Below, piece by piece: positions 49,705-59,751 of a DNA stretch of 64,000 nt (position 1 is its first letter; each line of letters begins with the position of its first letter). The stretch is from assembly GCA_016868775.1 (NCBI GenBank), contig VGFT01000004.1:1-64000 (forward strand), written 5' to 3'. A program made the position numbers and the translations under genes. The notes beneath the pieces are model-generated. The model worked only from the letters and a program-made list of their open reading frames with translations, did not search any database and was not told where the DNA came from. The stretch is from Bacteroidota bacterium. Lineage in GTDB: Bacteria; Bacteroidota; Bacteroidia; Chitinophagales; Chitinophagaceae.

Positions 49705-51072
49705 TCAGCTCTCCGCGAAATATTTATGGAAATACGGAATGGTCTCGATCCCTTTGAAATAATTCTCCAAATTGTATTTCTCATTGGGCGAATGCAGGTT
49801 GTCGTTGTCCAACCCAAATCCCATGAACACGATCTTGATCCCCAATTCTTTTTCAAGGATCGAACAGATCGGAATACTGCCACCGCCTCGTACGGGAATG
49901 GGTGTTTTTCCGAAGGTGGTTTCAATGGCCTTGGCCGCCGCTTTGTATCCTTTTGAGTCAATCGGGGTCATATAAGGTTCTCCGCCGTGATGTAAAGAAG
50001 CCTTGACCATTACGCCGGCCGGAGCCTTCGATTGAAAATACTGCAAGAGTTTTTCGGTGATCTTTTCGGAGGACTGGTTCGGCACCAACCGGGCAGAGAT
50101 CTTCGCATATGCTTTCGAAGGAAGAACGGTTTTTGCCCCTTCACCGGTATAGCCGCCCCAGATGCCGTTCACTTCGATGGTGGGACGAATACCAGTCCGC
50201 TCATACGTTGAATATCCTTTCTCTCCCCAAAGGGCCTGAATCCCCAATTCGCGCATGTATTCCTTCTCATCGAATGGGGCCCGGTTGATCAACGCACGCT
50301 CGTCGACACTGGCTTCCACTACGTCATCGTAGAACCCGGGAATGGTGATGTGGTTGTTTTCATCGTGGCAGCTGGCAATCATTTGAGCCAGAATGGTAAT
50401 GGGATTGGCAACGGCGCCTCCGTAGGTGCCGCTGTGCAGGTCGCGGTTGGCACCGGTCACTTCCACTTCAATGTAACTGAGTCCGCGTACGCCTGTATCC
50501 AACGAAGGATTTTCCAAGCTCAGCATCGCACTGTCGCTGATCAAGATTACATCGGCTTTGAGTAGGGATTTATTGGCTGCTACGAAGGCTGCCAGATTCG
50601 GAGAGCCTACTTCCTCTTCGCCTTCGATCAAAAATTTGATGTTGGTGCAAAGCGAGTTGGTTTTATCCATCACTTCCAGTGCTTTCACGTGCATGTAAAA
50701 TTGGCCTTTGTCATCGGCCGAGCCGCGGGCGAAAACCTTTCCGTCTTTGATCACGGGCTCAAACGGACCGCTGTGCCAGAGTTCCAGCGGTTCGGGCGGT
50801 TGTACGTCATAGTGACCATATACGAGCACCGTGGGTTTGGTGGGATCGATGATCCGTTCGCCATATACCACTGGATAGCCGGCGGTAGGCATGACCTCGG
50901 CGCGGGTGCAGCCGGCTGCGCGTAAACTTTTTTGTACGGCTTCGGCGCAACGGATCATGTCTGCTTTGTATTCCGATTTGGCACTGATGGAAGGGATGCG
51001 GAGCAGGTCCATCATCTCATTTAAAAAACGTTCTTGATGCTCTTGTTGGTAAGTTTTCCAGGCACTTGACAT
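49705..51072 (-). CDS. M20 family dipeptidase
   Basis: VLVYGHYDVQPPEPLELW, FARGSADDKGQFYMHVKALEV, LIEGEEEVGSPNL. Confidence 0.95.
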   Translation of the reverse strand: MSSAWKTYQQEHQERFLNEMMDLLRIPSISAKSEYKADMIRCAEAVQKSLRAAGCTRAEVMPTAGYPVVYGERIIDPTKPTVLVYGHYDVQPPEPLELWHSGPFEPVIKDGKVFARGSADDKGQFYMHVKALEVMDKTNSLCTNIKFLIEGEEEVGSPNLAAFVAANKSLLKADVILISDSAMLSLENPSLDTGVRGLSYIEVEVTGANRDLHSGTYGGAVANPITILAQMIASCHDENNHITIPGFYDDVVEASVDERALINRAPFDEKEYMRELGIQALWGEKGYSTYERTGIRPTIEVNGIWGGYTGEGAKTVLPSKAYAKISARLVPNQSSEKITEKLLQYFQSKAPAGVMVKASLHHGGEPYMTPIDSKGYKAAAKAIETTFGKTPIPVRGGGSIPICSILEKELGIKIVFMGFGLDNDNLHSPNEKYNLENYFKGIETIPYFHKYFAES

Positions 51073-51130
51073 GTAAAATAAATTAGGAGTACGAAGATAA
51101 GAAGAAGCGGGTGTGTCGAATGAGGTTGGC

Positions 51131-52300
51131 TTACTCCTCCTGGCTCGGGGGATCGCTCAGGTTCGCGGCCTTGGTAAGGGATCGGCTGCCGTAGCGGTCT
51201 TTGAGTCCGTCTACTGCCTGATAGAGTTTGAGTTTGCCGGGTTGATTTTCGAATAGACTCATCTGCAGGGTAAAGGGGATCAGGTGGGAGAAGCGTACGC
51301 CCAGAAGTCGGATCGGTCGACCCGGTTCGCGGGCTTCGGTAAATAATTTTTTCACGTGCGCCAACAAGGTGTCGTCGAGTGCGGTATAGGGAATGGATTC
51401 TTGTTTGGATACGGTATCAAAATTGGAATAACGAATTTTAACCGTTACGCATCCGGTCAGTTTCTCTTCTTGTCGAAGCGCGTAGGCCGTTTTTTCGGTG
51501 AGCCGCACCAATTGCTGATGCAGGTATTCATCGTCTCGGTGATCTTCCGAAAACGTATTCTCGTGGCTGATGCTTTTTTGCTCCCAGTCGGTATACACGG
51601 TTGCCGAGCCAATGCCTTGTGCTTTTTGCCAAAGCGATTCGCCCTGCTGGCCGAGGATCTTTTTCAAGAATTCGATAGGGGTAGCGGCCAGCTCTGCGAT
51701 GGTGCGGATGCCCCAGTTTTTTAATTCCAGTTCGGTTTGTTTGCCCACTCCATTTATTTTTTCGACGCCGAGCGGCCAAAGAAATTCTTTTTCTTTTCCG
51801 GGTTCAATTTCCAAAAAGCCATTGGGCTTGGCTTCGTTGGTTGCCATTTTGCTGATGAACCGCGCAGTGGATAGTCCGCCTGACATCGGCAATCCGGTTT
51901 CACGGATCACGGTTTCGCGGATCTCGCGGGCGAATTGACTTATTCCGAAAAACCGGTCCATCCCAGTGAGGTCCACATAAAATTCATCGATGCTCGCTTT
52001 TTCAAAGGCGGGTACCCGGTCGGCGATCAGGTCCGTTACCCAGGCAGAGTATTTGCTGTATTGATCGCGGCTGTGGTTGGTGACGATGGCATGCGGGCAA
52101 AGCTGCAGAGCTTTTTTCATGGGCATGGCCGAATGAATGCCAAAGGCACGGGCCTCGTAGCTACACGCGGCTACCACGCCTCGGTCGTAGCCGCCCACCA
52201 GCACCGGTTTTCCTTTGAGTGTGGGGTTGTTGCGGATCTCTACGGAAACAAAAAAAGAATCGAGATCAAAATGGGCGATATGGGAAAGCGAGGCAGGCAT
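51131..52300 (-). CDS. dinB: DNA polymerase IV (Y family)
   Basis: IAHFDLDSFFVSVEIRNNPTLKGKPVLVGG, YSKYSAWVTDLI, KASIDEFYVDLTG. Confidence 0.96.
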   Translation of the reverse strand: MPASLSHIAHFDLDSFFVSVEIRNNPTLKGKPVLVGGYDRGVVAACSYEARAFGIHSAMPMKKALQLCPHAIVTNHSRDQYSKYSAWVTDLIADRVPAFEKASIDEFYVDLTGMDRFFGISQFAREIRETVIRETGLPMSGGLSTARFISKMATNEAKPNGFLEIEPGKEKEFLWPLGVEKINGVGKQTELELKNWGIRTIAELAATPIEFLKKILGQQGESLWQKAQGIGSATVYTDWEQKSISHENTFSEDHRDDEYLHQQLVRLTEKTAYALRQEEKLTGCVTVKIRYSNFDTVSKQESIPYTALDDTLLAHVKKLFTEAREPGRPIRLLGVRFSHLIPFTLQMSLFENQPGKLKLYQAVDGLKDRYGSRSLTKAANLSDPPSQEE

Positions 52301-52819
52301 TTACTGCAGATAAATTTCGAGCAGTCCCTCTGGCAGCGTCACGTAAACAATTCGTTTTTTATGATCCACGCGGTTCAGCGAGTCCTCATGCAGGGGGATG
52401 AATACCTCTTTTCCCTCCATCTGCAATCGGCAAAGCAATTGATGAGGCTGTTCGATCAACTCCAGGATCTCGCCCAGATTTTTTTCTTCTTCGTAGACCT
52501 GATAGCCTAGGAGTTTGACAGGTGCGGAGCGGGGGACTTGTTTTTCAAATTCGGCTTCGGTTAGCCATACGGCGCGGCGGACCAGTCGCTGTGCGTTTTC
52601 ACGGGTGTCGATGCCTTCTAATTTAATCAGGGTTTCTTGTTCGCTACGCGCCTGGGCTTTCTCAATGAACCAGGGGAGGAACTGATCTTTTTTTTCTTCA
52701 ATAAACAACGCTTGGATACCGGTTAGTTTCGTGCGTTTTCCCAAGTTGTGTTGCAGGATCAGTTCGCCGTTCAGTCCGTGTGCGGCGGTGAATTTTCCGA
52801 GAGGCAGGTAGGTCGACAT
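52301..52819 (-). CDS. rimM: Ribosome maturation factor RimM
   Basis: YLPLGKFTAAHGLNGELILQHN; LLGYQVYEEEKNLGEILELIEQPHQLLC; FIPLHEDSLNRVDHKKRIVYVTLPEGLLEIYL. Confidence 0.94.
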   Translation of the reverse strand: MSTYLPLGKFTAAHGLNGELILQHNLGKRTKLTGIQALFIEEKKDQFLPWFIEKAQARSEQETLIKLEGIDTRENAQRLVRRAVWLTEAEFEKQVPRSAPVKLLGYQVYEEEKNLGEILELIEQPHQLLCRLQMEGKEVFIPLHEDSLNRVDHKKRIVYVTLPEGLLEIYLQ

Positions 52820-52856
52820 CGAGCCACAATTTCCGAATTATTCCTTTGGTAAAATG

Positions 52857-52887
52857 AAAAATCCCGACAGGTGTTGTCGGGATTTTT
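52857..52887 (-). terminator. Intrinsic terminator between rpsP and rimM
   Basis: AAAAATCCCGACA/TGTCGGGATTTTT stem; T run on both strands. Confidence 0.9.
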
Positions 52888-52905
52888 ATGCGATATGCAA
52901 CAGTA

Positions 52906-53388
52906 TTATTCCGCTGCCGGAGCTTCCGCCTCGGCTTCGGGTGCAGCGGGTGCAGCCGGTGCTTCTTCGACTTTGCGGGCAACAGGAACGCGGGCAGCGG
53001 CACGGGCCGCTTTTTTCTTGCGGGCCGATTCTTCCTGGCGCTTTTTGAATTGAATTTCGTGTTCGGCGGTCCAGGTCGTGAATTTTTGCATAGCGGTCGC
53101 GTCATCGAACAGTCCCAGCGTTACCCCCCGAAGCAAATGCTTCAGATAAAGAACGCCTTTGAAACTGAGGATGCGACGAACCGTGTCGGTGGGGGTGGCG
53201 CCTTTGTTCAACCACTCCAACGCTTTTTGGCGATCCAATTGAATGGTAGCCGGGATGGTGAGGGGGTTGTAGGTACCTAATTTCTGGATGAACTTTCCAT
53301 CGCGGGGGGCACGGGAATCGGCCACAACGATGAAGTAAAAGGGTCTTTTTTTGGACCCGTGTCTTTGCAGACGGATTTTGGCTGACAT
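52906..53388 (-). CDS. rpsP: 30S ribosomal protein S16
   Basis: [43 protein letters not shown]; start moved from 53508 to MSAKI. Confidence 0.97.
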   Translation of the reverse strand: MSAKIRLQRHGSKKRPFYFIVVADSRAPRDGKFIQKLGTYNPLTIPATIQLDRQKALEWLNKGATPTDTVRRILSFKGVLYLKHLLRGVTLGLFDDATAMQKFTTWTAEHEIQFKKRQEESARKKKAARAAARVPVARKVEEAPAAPAAPEAEAEAPAAE

Positions 53389-53479
53389 AAATAGAAATTT
53401 AACAGCGTTAACAATAAAGGTTTCCTGGTAAAAACCGGGCGACAAATATACAGTACAATCGGGGGATGGCGAAAAAAGA

Positions 53480-54802
53480 TCAGCGCAGGCCGGGCAGGGA
53501 GGGGCCAAACTTGCCTAATTTGTTCATATTCTTCATCATACCGCGCATTTGCTCGAACTGTTTGAGGAATTGATTGAGCTCCTGGATATCCTTTCCGGCG
53601 CCTTTGGCGATCCGTTTTTTCCGGTTCCCATCCAGTAGATCCGGGTTGGCCCTCTCCGCCGGGGTCATGGAATTGATCAGGGCCTCGATCCCTTTAAAGG
53701 CATCGTCGCTGATCTCCAAGTCCTTGATCTTGCTGCCTACCCCTGGAATCATGCCCAATAGGTCCTTCATGTTGCCCATTTTTTTGATCTGTTCGAGTTG
53801 CATCTTGAAATCGGCAAAGTCGAATTGGTTCTTACGGATCTTGGATTCCAGTTTTTTAGCCTGGACTTCATCGAACTGGGCCTGGGCTTTTTCTACCAGC
53901 GAGGTAATGTCGCCCATGCCCAAGATGCGCTGTGCCATCCGGTCGGGGTAGAACACATCCAGGGTATCCATTTTCTCGCCGCGGCTTACGAATTTAATGG
54001 GCATGTTAACCGTGTATTGTACCGAAAGGGCCGCCCCTCCACGGGTATCGCCATCGAGCTTGGTGAGTACCACCCCGGTAAAATCGAGCCGGTCGTTGAA
54101 GGCCTTGGCGGTGTTAACGGCATCTTGCCCCGTCATACTATCCACAACAAATAAAATCTCCTGTGGGTTGACAGCGTTCTGGACATCAGCCACTTCCTTC
54201 ATCAATACTTCGTCGATGGCCAGTCGGCCTGCGGTATCGATAATAACTACGTTTCGGTTCAGGGAACGGGCTTGCGCGACGGCCCGTTGGGCGATGCCCA
54301 CGGGGTCGGTGCTGTCGGTTTCAATATGAACGGGCACGTCGATTTGCTCGCCCAGTACCCGAAGCTGCTCCATCGCTGCGGGGCGATACACATCTGCCGC
54401 TACGAGCAAGGGTTGAAGTGCTTTTTGTGATTTGAGGTAGAGGGCCAGTTTACCGGAAAAAGTGGTTTTTCCGCTTCCCTGCAGACCGGCGATCAGGATT
54501 ACGGCCGGGTTTCCCTTGGCGTTGAACTCGGCGGCTTGTCCCCCCATCAAGGCCGTGAGCTCATCTTGAACGATCTTGGTCATCAACTGCCCGGGGGAAA
54601 TGGCGTTCAGTACTTTTTGTCCGACTGCCTTTTCCTTCACCTTGTCAGTAAACTCTTTGGCGATCTTAAAATTCACATCCGCATCCACCAGGGCACGGCG
54701 GATGTCTTTGATGGTGGCCGCCACGTTGAGTTCCGTGATCCGGCCCTGTCCGCGCAGGTTCTTGAAGGCGGACTCCAGACGTTCTTGAAGACTATTAAAC
54801 AT
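53480..54802 (-). CDS. ffh: Signal recognition particle protein Ffh
   Basis: [59 protein letters not shown]; start moved to internal Met. Confidence 0.97.
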   Translation of the reverse strand: MFNSLQERLESAFKNLRGQGRITELNVAATIKDIRRALVDADVNFKIAKEFTDKVKEKAVGQKVLNAISPGQLMTKIVQDELTALMGGQAAEFNAKGNPAVILIAGLQGSGKTTFSGKLALYLKSQKALQPLLVAADVYRPAAMEQLRVLGEQIDVPVHIETDSTDPVGIAQRAVAQARSLNRNVVIIDTAGRLAIDEVLMKEVADVQNAVNPQEILFVVDSMTGQDAVNTAKAFNDRLDFTGVVLTKLDGDTRGGAALSVQYTVNMPIKFVSRGEKMDTLDVFYPDRMAQRILGMGDITSLVEKAQAQFDEVQAKKLESKIRKNQFDFADFKMQLEQIKKMGNMKDLLGMIPGVGSKIKDLEISDDAFKGIEALINSMTPAERANPDLLDGNRKKRIAKGAGKDIQELNQFLKQFEQMRGMMKNMNKLGKFGPSLPGLR

Positions 54803-54936
54803 AGGTAGAGGACCGCAAAGATAAGCAGCTCTGCGGCGCTGATGCCGGTCATGCAAGGGCCTAATCAAAAATTACCATAATTTTTTCTTGGTGGGGAGCA
54901 ATTATTCTCTATTATTGCCCCAATCTCTACGGTTAC

Positions 54937-55314
54937 ATGAGCAAGCAACTTTTTACATTAGAATTTCCGGTGCGCTGTTCACCTGCGATCTTGTTTGAAT
55001 TTCTTTCTTCACCCGCCGGGTTGTCGGAGTGGTTCGCCGATCAGGTAGATGAGCGGGATGGGATTTTTTATTTCAATTGGAATGGTTCCGTGGAAGCCGC
55101 GGAGGTCAAAGAGCGGGAAACGGATAAATTCGTTCGGTATCGTTGGCTCACGGCTCCGGCGGAGGAATACTTTGAAATGCGGATCGAAAAATCGGAGATC
55201 ACCAACCAGACGATTTTGGTGATCAAGGATTTTGCGGATAAGAAGGATGTCAAAGATCAAACCCTTCTGTGGGATCACCAGATCAAGGACCTGTTTCACC
55301 GCTTGGGCAACTAG
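54937..55314 (+). CDS. START-like/SRPBCC domain protein
   Basis: FPVRCSPAILFEFLSSPAGLSEWFADQVDERDGIFYFNWNGS. Confidence 0.85.
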   Translation: MSKQLFTLEFPVRCSPAILFEFLSSPAGLSEWFADQVDERDGIFYFNWNGSVEAAEVKERETDKFVRYRWLTAPAEEYFEMRIEKSEITNQTILVIKDFADKKDVKDQTLLWDHQIKDLFHRLGN

Positions 55315-55365
55315 TCCTTGTTAATCTTCTCTTCTTTTTTCTGATTCTGTTTTCGCCCTAGGGCT

Positions 55366-56835
55366 TTGTTCTATTTTTGCCTAGTTCCGGCCATGCTGTT
55401 CAAAAAACTTGATATTCTGGTGATTCGGGCCTTCTTGGGTCCCTTCGCGGCTACCTTTTTTATCACCCTGCTGGTGCTGGTCATGCAGTTTTTTTGGCTT
55501 TACATAGATGATTTTGTTGGTAAGGGATTGGAACCCCGCGTGATCGCTGAGTTTATCTTGTATCAGAGTGCGGTGTTGGTACCCCTTGCCTTGCCTTTGT
55601 CGGTTTTGCTGTCCTCTTTGATGACTTTTGGCAGTTTGGGTGAATCGTTCGAATTGGTTGCAATAAAGTCGGCCGGTATTTCGCTCCTACGTTTCATGCG
55701 CCCGTTATTTTGGATCGCCGCGTTGATCAGTGGCGTTGCATTCGTGTTTTCAAATTATGTGATTCCCGTCGCCAATCTCAAATCACGTACCCTACTGGCC
55801 GATATCATTTACGCCAAACCTGCTTTCGATTTGAAAGAGGGTGTTTTTTATGATAAGATAAATGGCTATGCGATCAAGATTGGTAAAAAAGAATCCGATA
55901 GTTTGATCCGCGACGTGGTCATCTATGAGCAGGGAAACATTTTACAGGATAATTTTTTGATTGCCCGATCCGGCGTGATGCGGGTGACCGGAAACAAGCG
56001 GATCCTGGAGTTCAGGCTTCAAGACGGATGGCGATATCAAGAACGAGGGAACATGTATGAGCAGGGCAATACGGAATACGTACGGATTGGGTTTAAGGAA
56101 TTCAACAAACAGTTCGACCTGAGCAGTCTGGGCTTCACCAACCGAACCGCCGACAGCGTGAATAAGAACAACGAGCGGATGTACAGCATGCGCCAATTGG
56201 AAAAAGCGATCGACTCCTTAAAGACCGACAATGCAAATGACCGGGCCCGATATGAGCGCGACATGTTTCAGCCCTTCACGTTCCCCAAATTGCAGGATTC
56301 CGCCGGAAAGCGCTACAACGATTCACTGGGCATTGCGCCCACTGGTTTGACTTCCTCAGATGCCTGGTTGCCCGATTCGGCAAGGGAATCCGTCACCAAC
56401 CTGGCTCAAAACGCAGCCGTGTCGGTAAGAATCAGTGGCGAATCCATGGCTGCCACGATGAGAGAAAAGGAACGGGTGTATCGAAAGCATGTGATCGAAT
56501 GGCATCGCAAGATCGTGCTGTCGCTTGCCTGTCTCGTACTGTTTCTCGTCGGCGCACCGCTGGGCTCCATCATCCGAAAAGGCGGATTGGGCACTCCGCT
56601 CATATTCGCCATTCTATTTTTTATGATCTATTATTTCACCAGCACCACCGGTGAAAAAATGGCTAAAGAGGATACGATTACTCCGCTGGCGGGCATGTGG
56701 CTGGCTTCCTCTGTACTGATTCCGGTCGGATTGTTTCTTACCTACAAAGCACTGAACGATGCTCCGTTGCTGAACAAGGAATTTTATGACCGGATGCGAC
56801 AGAACTGGGGCAAACGCCTGCGAACCGGCCGATAA
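55366..56835 (+). CDS. LptF/LptG (YjgP/YjgQ) family permease; start probably ATG at 55393 or 55399-region
   Basis: MLFKKLDILVIRAFLGPFAATFFITLLVLVMQFFWLYIDDFVGKGLEPRVIAEFILYQSAVLVPLALPLSVLLSSLMTFGSLGESFE. Confidence 0.92.
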   Translation: MFYFCLVPAMLFKKLDILVIRAFLGPFAATFFITLLVLVMQFFWLYIDDFVGKGLEPRVIAEFILYQSAVLVPLALPLSVLLSSLMTFGSLGESFELVAIKSAGISLLRFMRPLFWIAALISGVAFVFSNYVIPVANLKSRTLLADIIYAKPAFDLKEGVFYDKINGYAIKIGKKESDSLIRDVVIYEQGNILQDNFLIARSGVMRVTGNKRILEFRLQDGWRYQERGNMYEQGNTEYVRIGFKEFNKQFDLSSLGFTNRTADSVNKNNERMYSMRQLEKAIDSLKTDNANDRARYERDMFQPFTFPKLQDSAGKRYNDSLGIAPTGLTSSDAWLPDSARESVTNLAQNAAVSVRISGESMAATMREKERVYRKHVIEWHRKIVLSLACLVLFLVGAPLGSIIRKGGLGTPLIFAILFFMIYYFTSTTGEKMAKEDTITPLAGMWLASSVLIPVGLFLTYKALNDAPLLNKEFYDRMRQNWGKRLRTGR

Positions 56836-56881
56836 GAATTCGGATAGCTTTATTTTTACCGCGCGTCAAGTATCAACGTAT

Positions 56882-57274
56882 ATGAAAACAACCACTACCT
56901 GGGTAAGCGACCATCATTTCAACAGCCAGCAAGAAGGACAGGTTATTTCCATGGATGGAAACCTGAAAAACGGCATGAGTCCCAAAGCCCTCTTGCTCTC
57001 AGGGGTGGCTGGATGTTCGGGCGTGGATGTGGTGGATATCCTTCAAAAAATGCGCGTCCCTTTTTCCCAATTGGAAATAATTGCAGAAGTCGATCAAACC
57101 GATGAGCATCCGCGTGTATTCAAGGATATTTCCATTACCTATCGGCTCGATTTTGTTCCGGCCGATGAAGAAAAAGTACGCAAGGCCATTGATCTGTCGC
57201 TGGAAAAATACTGTGGCGTGGCCGCCATGCTGCGTAAGAATAGTCCGATCGTTTATACCCTCGAGCGCATTTGA
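56882..57274 (+). CDS. OsmC family protein
   Basis: GMSPKALLLSGVAGCSGVDVVDILQKMR...SLEKYCGVAAMLRKNSPIVYTLE; start moved to MKTTTTWVS. Confidence 0.92.
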   Translation: MKTTTTWVSDHHFNSQQEGQVISMDGNLKNGMSPKALLLSGVAGCSGVDVVDILQKMRVPFSQLEIIAEVDQTDEHPRVFKDISITYRLDFVPADEEKVRKAIDLSLEKYCGVAAMLRKNSPIVYTLERI

Positions 57275-58024
57275 TCATTCGCCCCGCAACTTGCGCAGTT
57301 GTTGGAGCATCGCCCGCATGTCTTTGTGCAGGGGTGCTTCCAGTTCGATCCGGTTTCCGGCAAGGTCGTGAAAGCATATTCGATGGGCATGCAGGGCCAA
57401 TCGTCCCATCAGGGGCCGTTCGGCTTCCTCTTTTTTGGATAGATTGAATTTCTTTTTGAGCGAGGATAAAAGGAACGGCTTGCCATCCCCATAGATCGGG
57501 TCGCAAACAATCGGATGACCCAGCTCCCGTGAATGGATCCGGATCTGATGGGTGCGTCCGGTCAGGATCCGGAATTGCAGAAGGGAGTAGCCCGGGAATC
57601 GATCGATCAGCACATATTCAGTGTGTGCTGATTTACCGTTTCGGTGAATGATCATGGTTCCTTTCTTGACAGGATGCTCCGCGATCGGGGCCTCGATCGT
57701 TCCGGTGGTCTGGCTTGGACAGCCCAACACGATCCCCAGATAAATTTTTTCTATCTCTCGGTTTTCGAACTGTGCGGAGAGGACTTGCTGTGCTTGCGGC
57801 GTACGGGCAAAGAGAATCAGTCCGCTGGTATCCCGGTCGATCCGGTGAACCGTGAAAATATCTCCGTAACGATCGGCCAGCCAGGTTTTGAGGGAGCGTT
57901 CTTTTCCCAACCGATCGGGAATGGAAAGGATGCCCGAGGGTTTGTCGAGGGCGATCCAGTCGGATTGCTCCGTCAGGATCCATTCGGATGCCCGATTCCA
58001 AGAGATGTCATTTTCCTTTTCCAA
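57275..58024 (-). CDS. RluA-family pseudouridine synthase
   Basis: TVHRIDRDTSGLILFARTPQAQQVLSAQFENREIEKIYLGIV (HRxDxxTSG), GRTHQIRIHSRELGHPIVCDPIYG. Confidence 0.94.
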   Translation of the reverse strand: MEKENDISWNRASEWILTEQSDWIALDKPSGILSIPDRLGKERSLKTWLADRYGDIFTVHRIDRDTSGLILFARTPQAQQVLSAQFENREIEKIYLGIVLGCPSQTTGTIEAPIAEHPVKKGTMIIHRNGKSAHTEYVLIDRFPGYSLLQFRILTGRTHQIRIHSRELGHPIVCDPIYGDGKPFLLSSLKKKFNLSKKEEAERPLMGRLALHAHRICFHDLAGNRIELEAPLHKDMRAMLQQLRKLRGE

Positions 58025-58913
58025 AGTATTTGAGGTCTCTTATTTCTTTTTCACTCAGAAATCGCCATTTGCCGCGGTCCACGTTTTTCTTGGTAAGACC
58101 GGCGAACACAACACGGTCCAATCCTTTTACATCATACCCAAAATGCTCAAACAGTCGACGAACGATCCGGTTCTTTCCGCTGTGGATCTCAACGCCGATC
58201 TGGGTTTTATCTTTTAGGTCGGCATAAGCTAGAACGTCCACGGTAGCCGGACCGTCCTCCAACACAACGCCTTTGAGCAGGGCATCAAAGTGGTTGCGTT
58301 CAAGCGGACGATTGAGTTGTACGTGATAAACTTTTTTGATCTCGTGGCTGGGGTGGGAGAGGGCTTGTGCCAGATCGCCATCGTTGGTCAATAACAATAC
58401 CCCGGTGGTGTTTCGATCGAGCCGTCCCACCGGAAAGATCCGCTCCCGCGTGGCGAAGCGAACAATGTCCATTACGGTTTTTCTGTTTTGCGGATCGCGC
58501 AGCGTGGTGATGTAGTCCTTGGGTTTGTTCAAAAGGATATAGACAAAATCATGGGTAGGTTTGATGGGCTTGCCTTTGAATTTGACAACGTCGCCCGGCA
58601 TCACCTTGTATCCGGGTTCGTTGATCGGTTTGCCATTGACCTGAACCACTCCGGCTCGCACCATTTCAGCTGCCTCGCGACGGGCAGCCACCCCCGCATG
58701 GGCCAGGTATTTGTTCAGGGGCATTTGTGCAGGGGCTTCCCGCTTCAACGGGGGGGTGCGGGTACCTGCAACGGGCGTTCCTTTTTTCTTTGCTTGGAAA
58801 AATGCTTCGCGCTCTTTGCGGGCCTCGCGTTTATCCTTTCGGATCTGCTCTTTTTTGGCGGCGCCCTTACGATAGTTGAAGTGGCTGAACCGATCCGAAC
58901 CTCTTTTTTGCAT
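58008..58913 (-). CDS. RsuA/RluB-family pseudouridine synthase with S4 domain
   Basis: MPLNKYLAHAGVAARREAAEMVRAGVVQVNGK; PVGRLDRNTTGVLLLTNDGDLAQALSHPSHEIKKVYHV. Confidence 0.95.
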   Translation of the reverse strand: MQKRGSDRFSHFNYRKGAAKKEQIRKDKREARKEREAFFQAKKKGTPVAGTRTPPLKREAPAQMPLNKYLAHAGVAARREAAEMVRAGVVQVNGKPINEPGYKVMPGDVVKFKGKPIKPTHDFVYILLNKPKDYITTLRDPQNRKTVMDIVRFATRERIFPVGRLDRNTTGVLLLTNDGDLAQALSHPSHEIKKVYHVQLNRPLERNHFDALLKGVVLEDGPATVDVLAYADLKDKTQIGVEIHSGKNRIVRRLFEHFGYDVKGLDRVVFAGLTKKNVDRGKWRFLSEKEIRDLKYFGKGK

Positions 58914-58970
58914 GATTGCTGTTTTACAACAGGAAAGAACAAAGATAGTTGATGCAGCGGTCGTCCGTAA

Positions 58971-58999
58971 AAAATCCTCTAAACAAATAAGAGGATTTT
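58971..58999 (-). terminator. Intrinsic terminator downstream of the Spy/CpxP-like gene
   Basis: AAAATCCTCT/AGAGGATTTT stem with T run on minus strand. Confidence 0.75.
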
Positions 59000-59024
59000 A
59001 ATCGGGTAACCTATAATTCTATTT

Positions 59025-59690
59025 TTATAATCGATCGTCTGCCGGTGGTGGTCTTTTTCCTTTTCGGCCCGGTCCGGGAGGCGGACCATCCTTCCGGAAG
59101 TGCCTTTCTTTCATTTTCTTTAACTGCTCGGTGGTCAAAATTTTCTCCAGGCTCTCTTTTTGTTCCTTTTTTAAATTTTGCATCGCCTCTTTCTTTTCTT
59201 TCACCGATAGAGATTTGTTTTCTTGGAGGGCTTGTACTTCTTTCTGCATCTTGGCCCGTTGCTTCTTAATTTTTTCAACCTGTTCGCTGGAAAGCCCCAA
59301 CCGTTCTTTCATTCTCTCGATTTGTCGATTCCCGCGTTCCTCCCGAATCGTTTTGATCTTTTCTTTCTGCTCTTTTGTAAGTATGTTCTGCATGACCGAT
59401 CGGTTCTCCTGACGTAGATTTTGCAAACGAGATTTCCATTCCTTCACCGTGATGTCTTCCTCTTTCCTCAGGGCTTTCATCTTTTTCCGAAAGGTTTCCC
59501 GCTGTTTACGAAACGCATCTCGTTGTTCGTCGGTTATACTCAGTTCTTCCCAGGGGATACCCGCCCCGGGGCCCATTCTACCTTTCCCATGATGGGGTGG
59601 GGGATCATCCGAGCGATCGTGCTTTTTTTGGGCGAAGGCTGTGCCAATGATGCCCACGGTTAAAAGCAATAAGGGGATTAGTTTTTTCAT
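59025..59690 (-). CDS. Secreted Spy/CpxP-like LTxxQ-type helical protein
   Basis: Signal peptide MKKLIPLLLLTVGIIGTAFAQ; repeated LTKEQKEKIK / LSSEQVEKIK / LTTEQLKKMK; start moved from 59831. Confidence 0.75.
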   Translation of the reverse strand: MKKLIPLLLLTVGIIGTAFAQKKHDRSDDPPPHHGKGRMGPGAGIPWEELSITDEQRDAFRKQRETFRKKMKALRKEEDITVKEWKSRLQNLRQENRSVMQNILTKEQKEKIKTIREERGNRQIERMKERLGLSSEQVEKIKKQRAKMQKEVQALQENKSLSVKEKKEAMQNLKKEQKESLEKILTTEQLKKMKERHFRKDGPPPGPGRKGKRPPPADDRL

Positions 59691-59751
59691 TTGTATGTTT
59701 TTTTGCCTTTTGGGCCATATACATACACAGACCTTGGCTGGATCCAAAGGT

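Noticed and set aside
51935-52510. 191-aa plus-strand ORF
   Set aside because: Antisense across dinB and rimM, both well supported.
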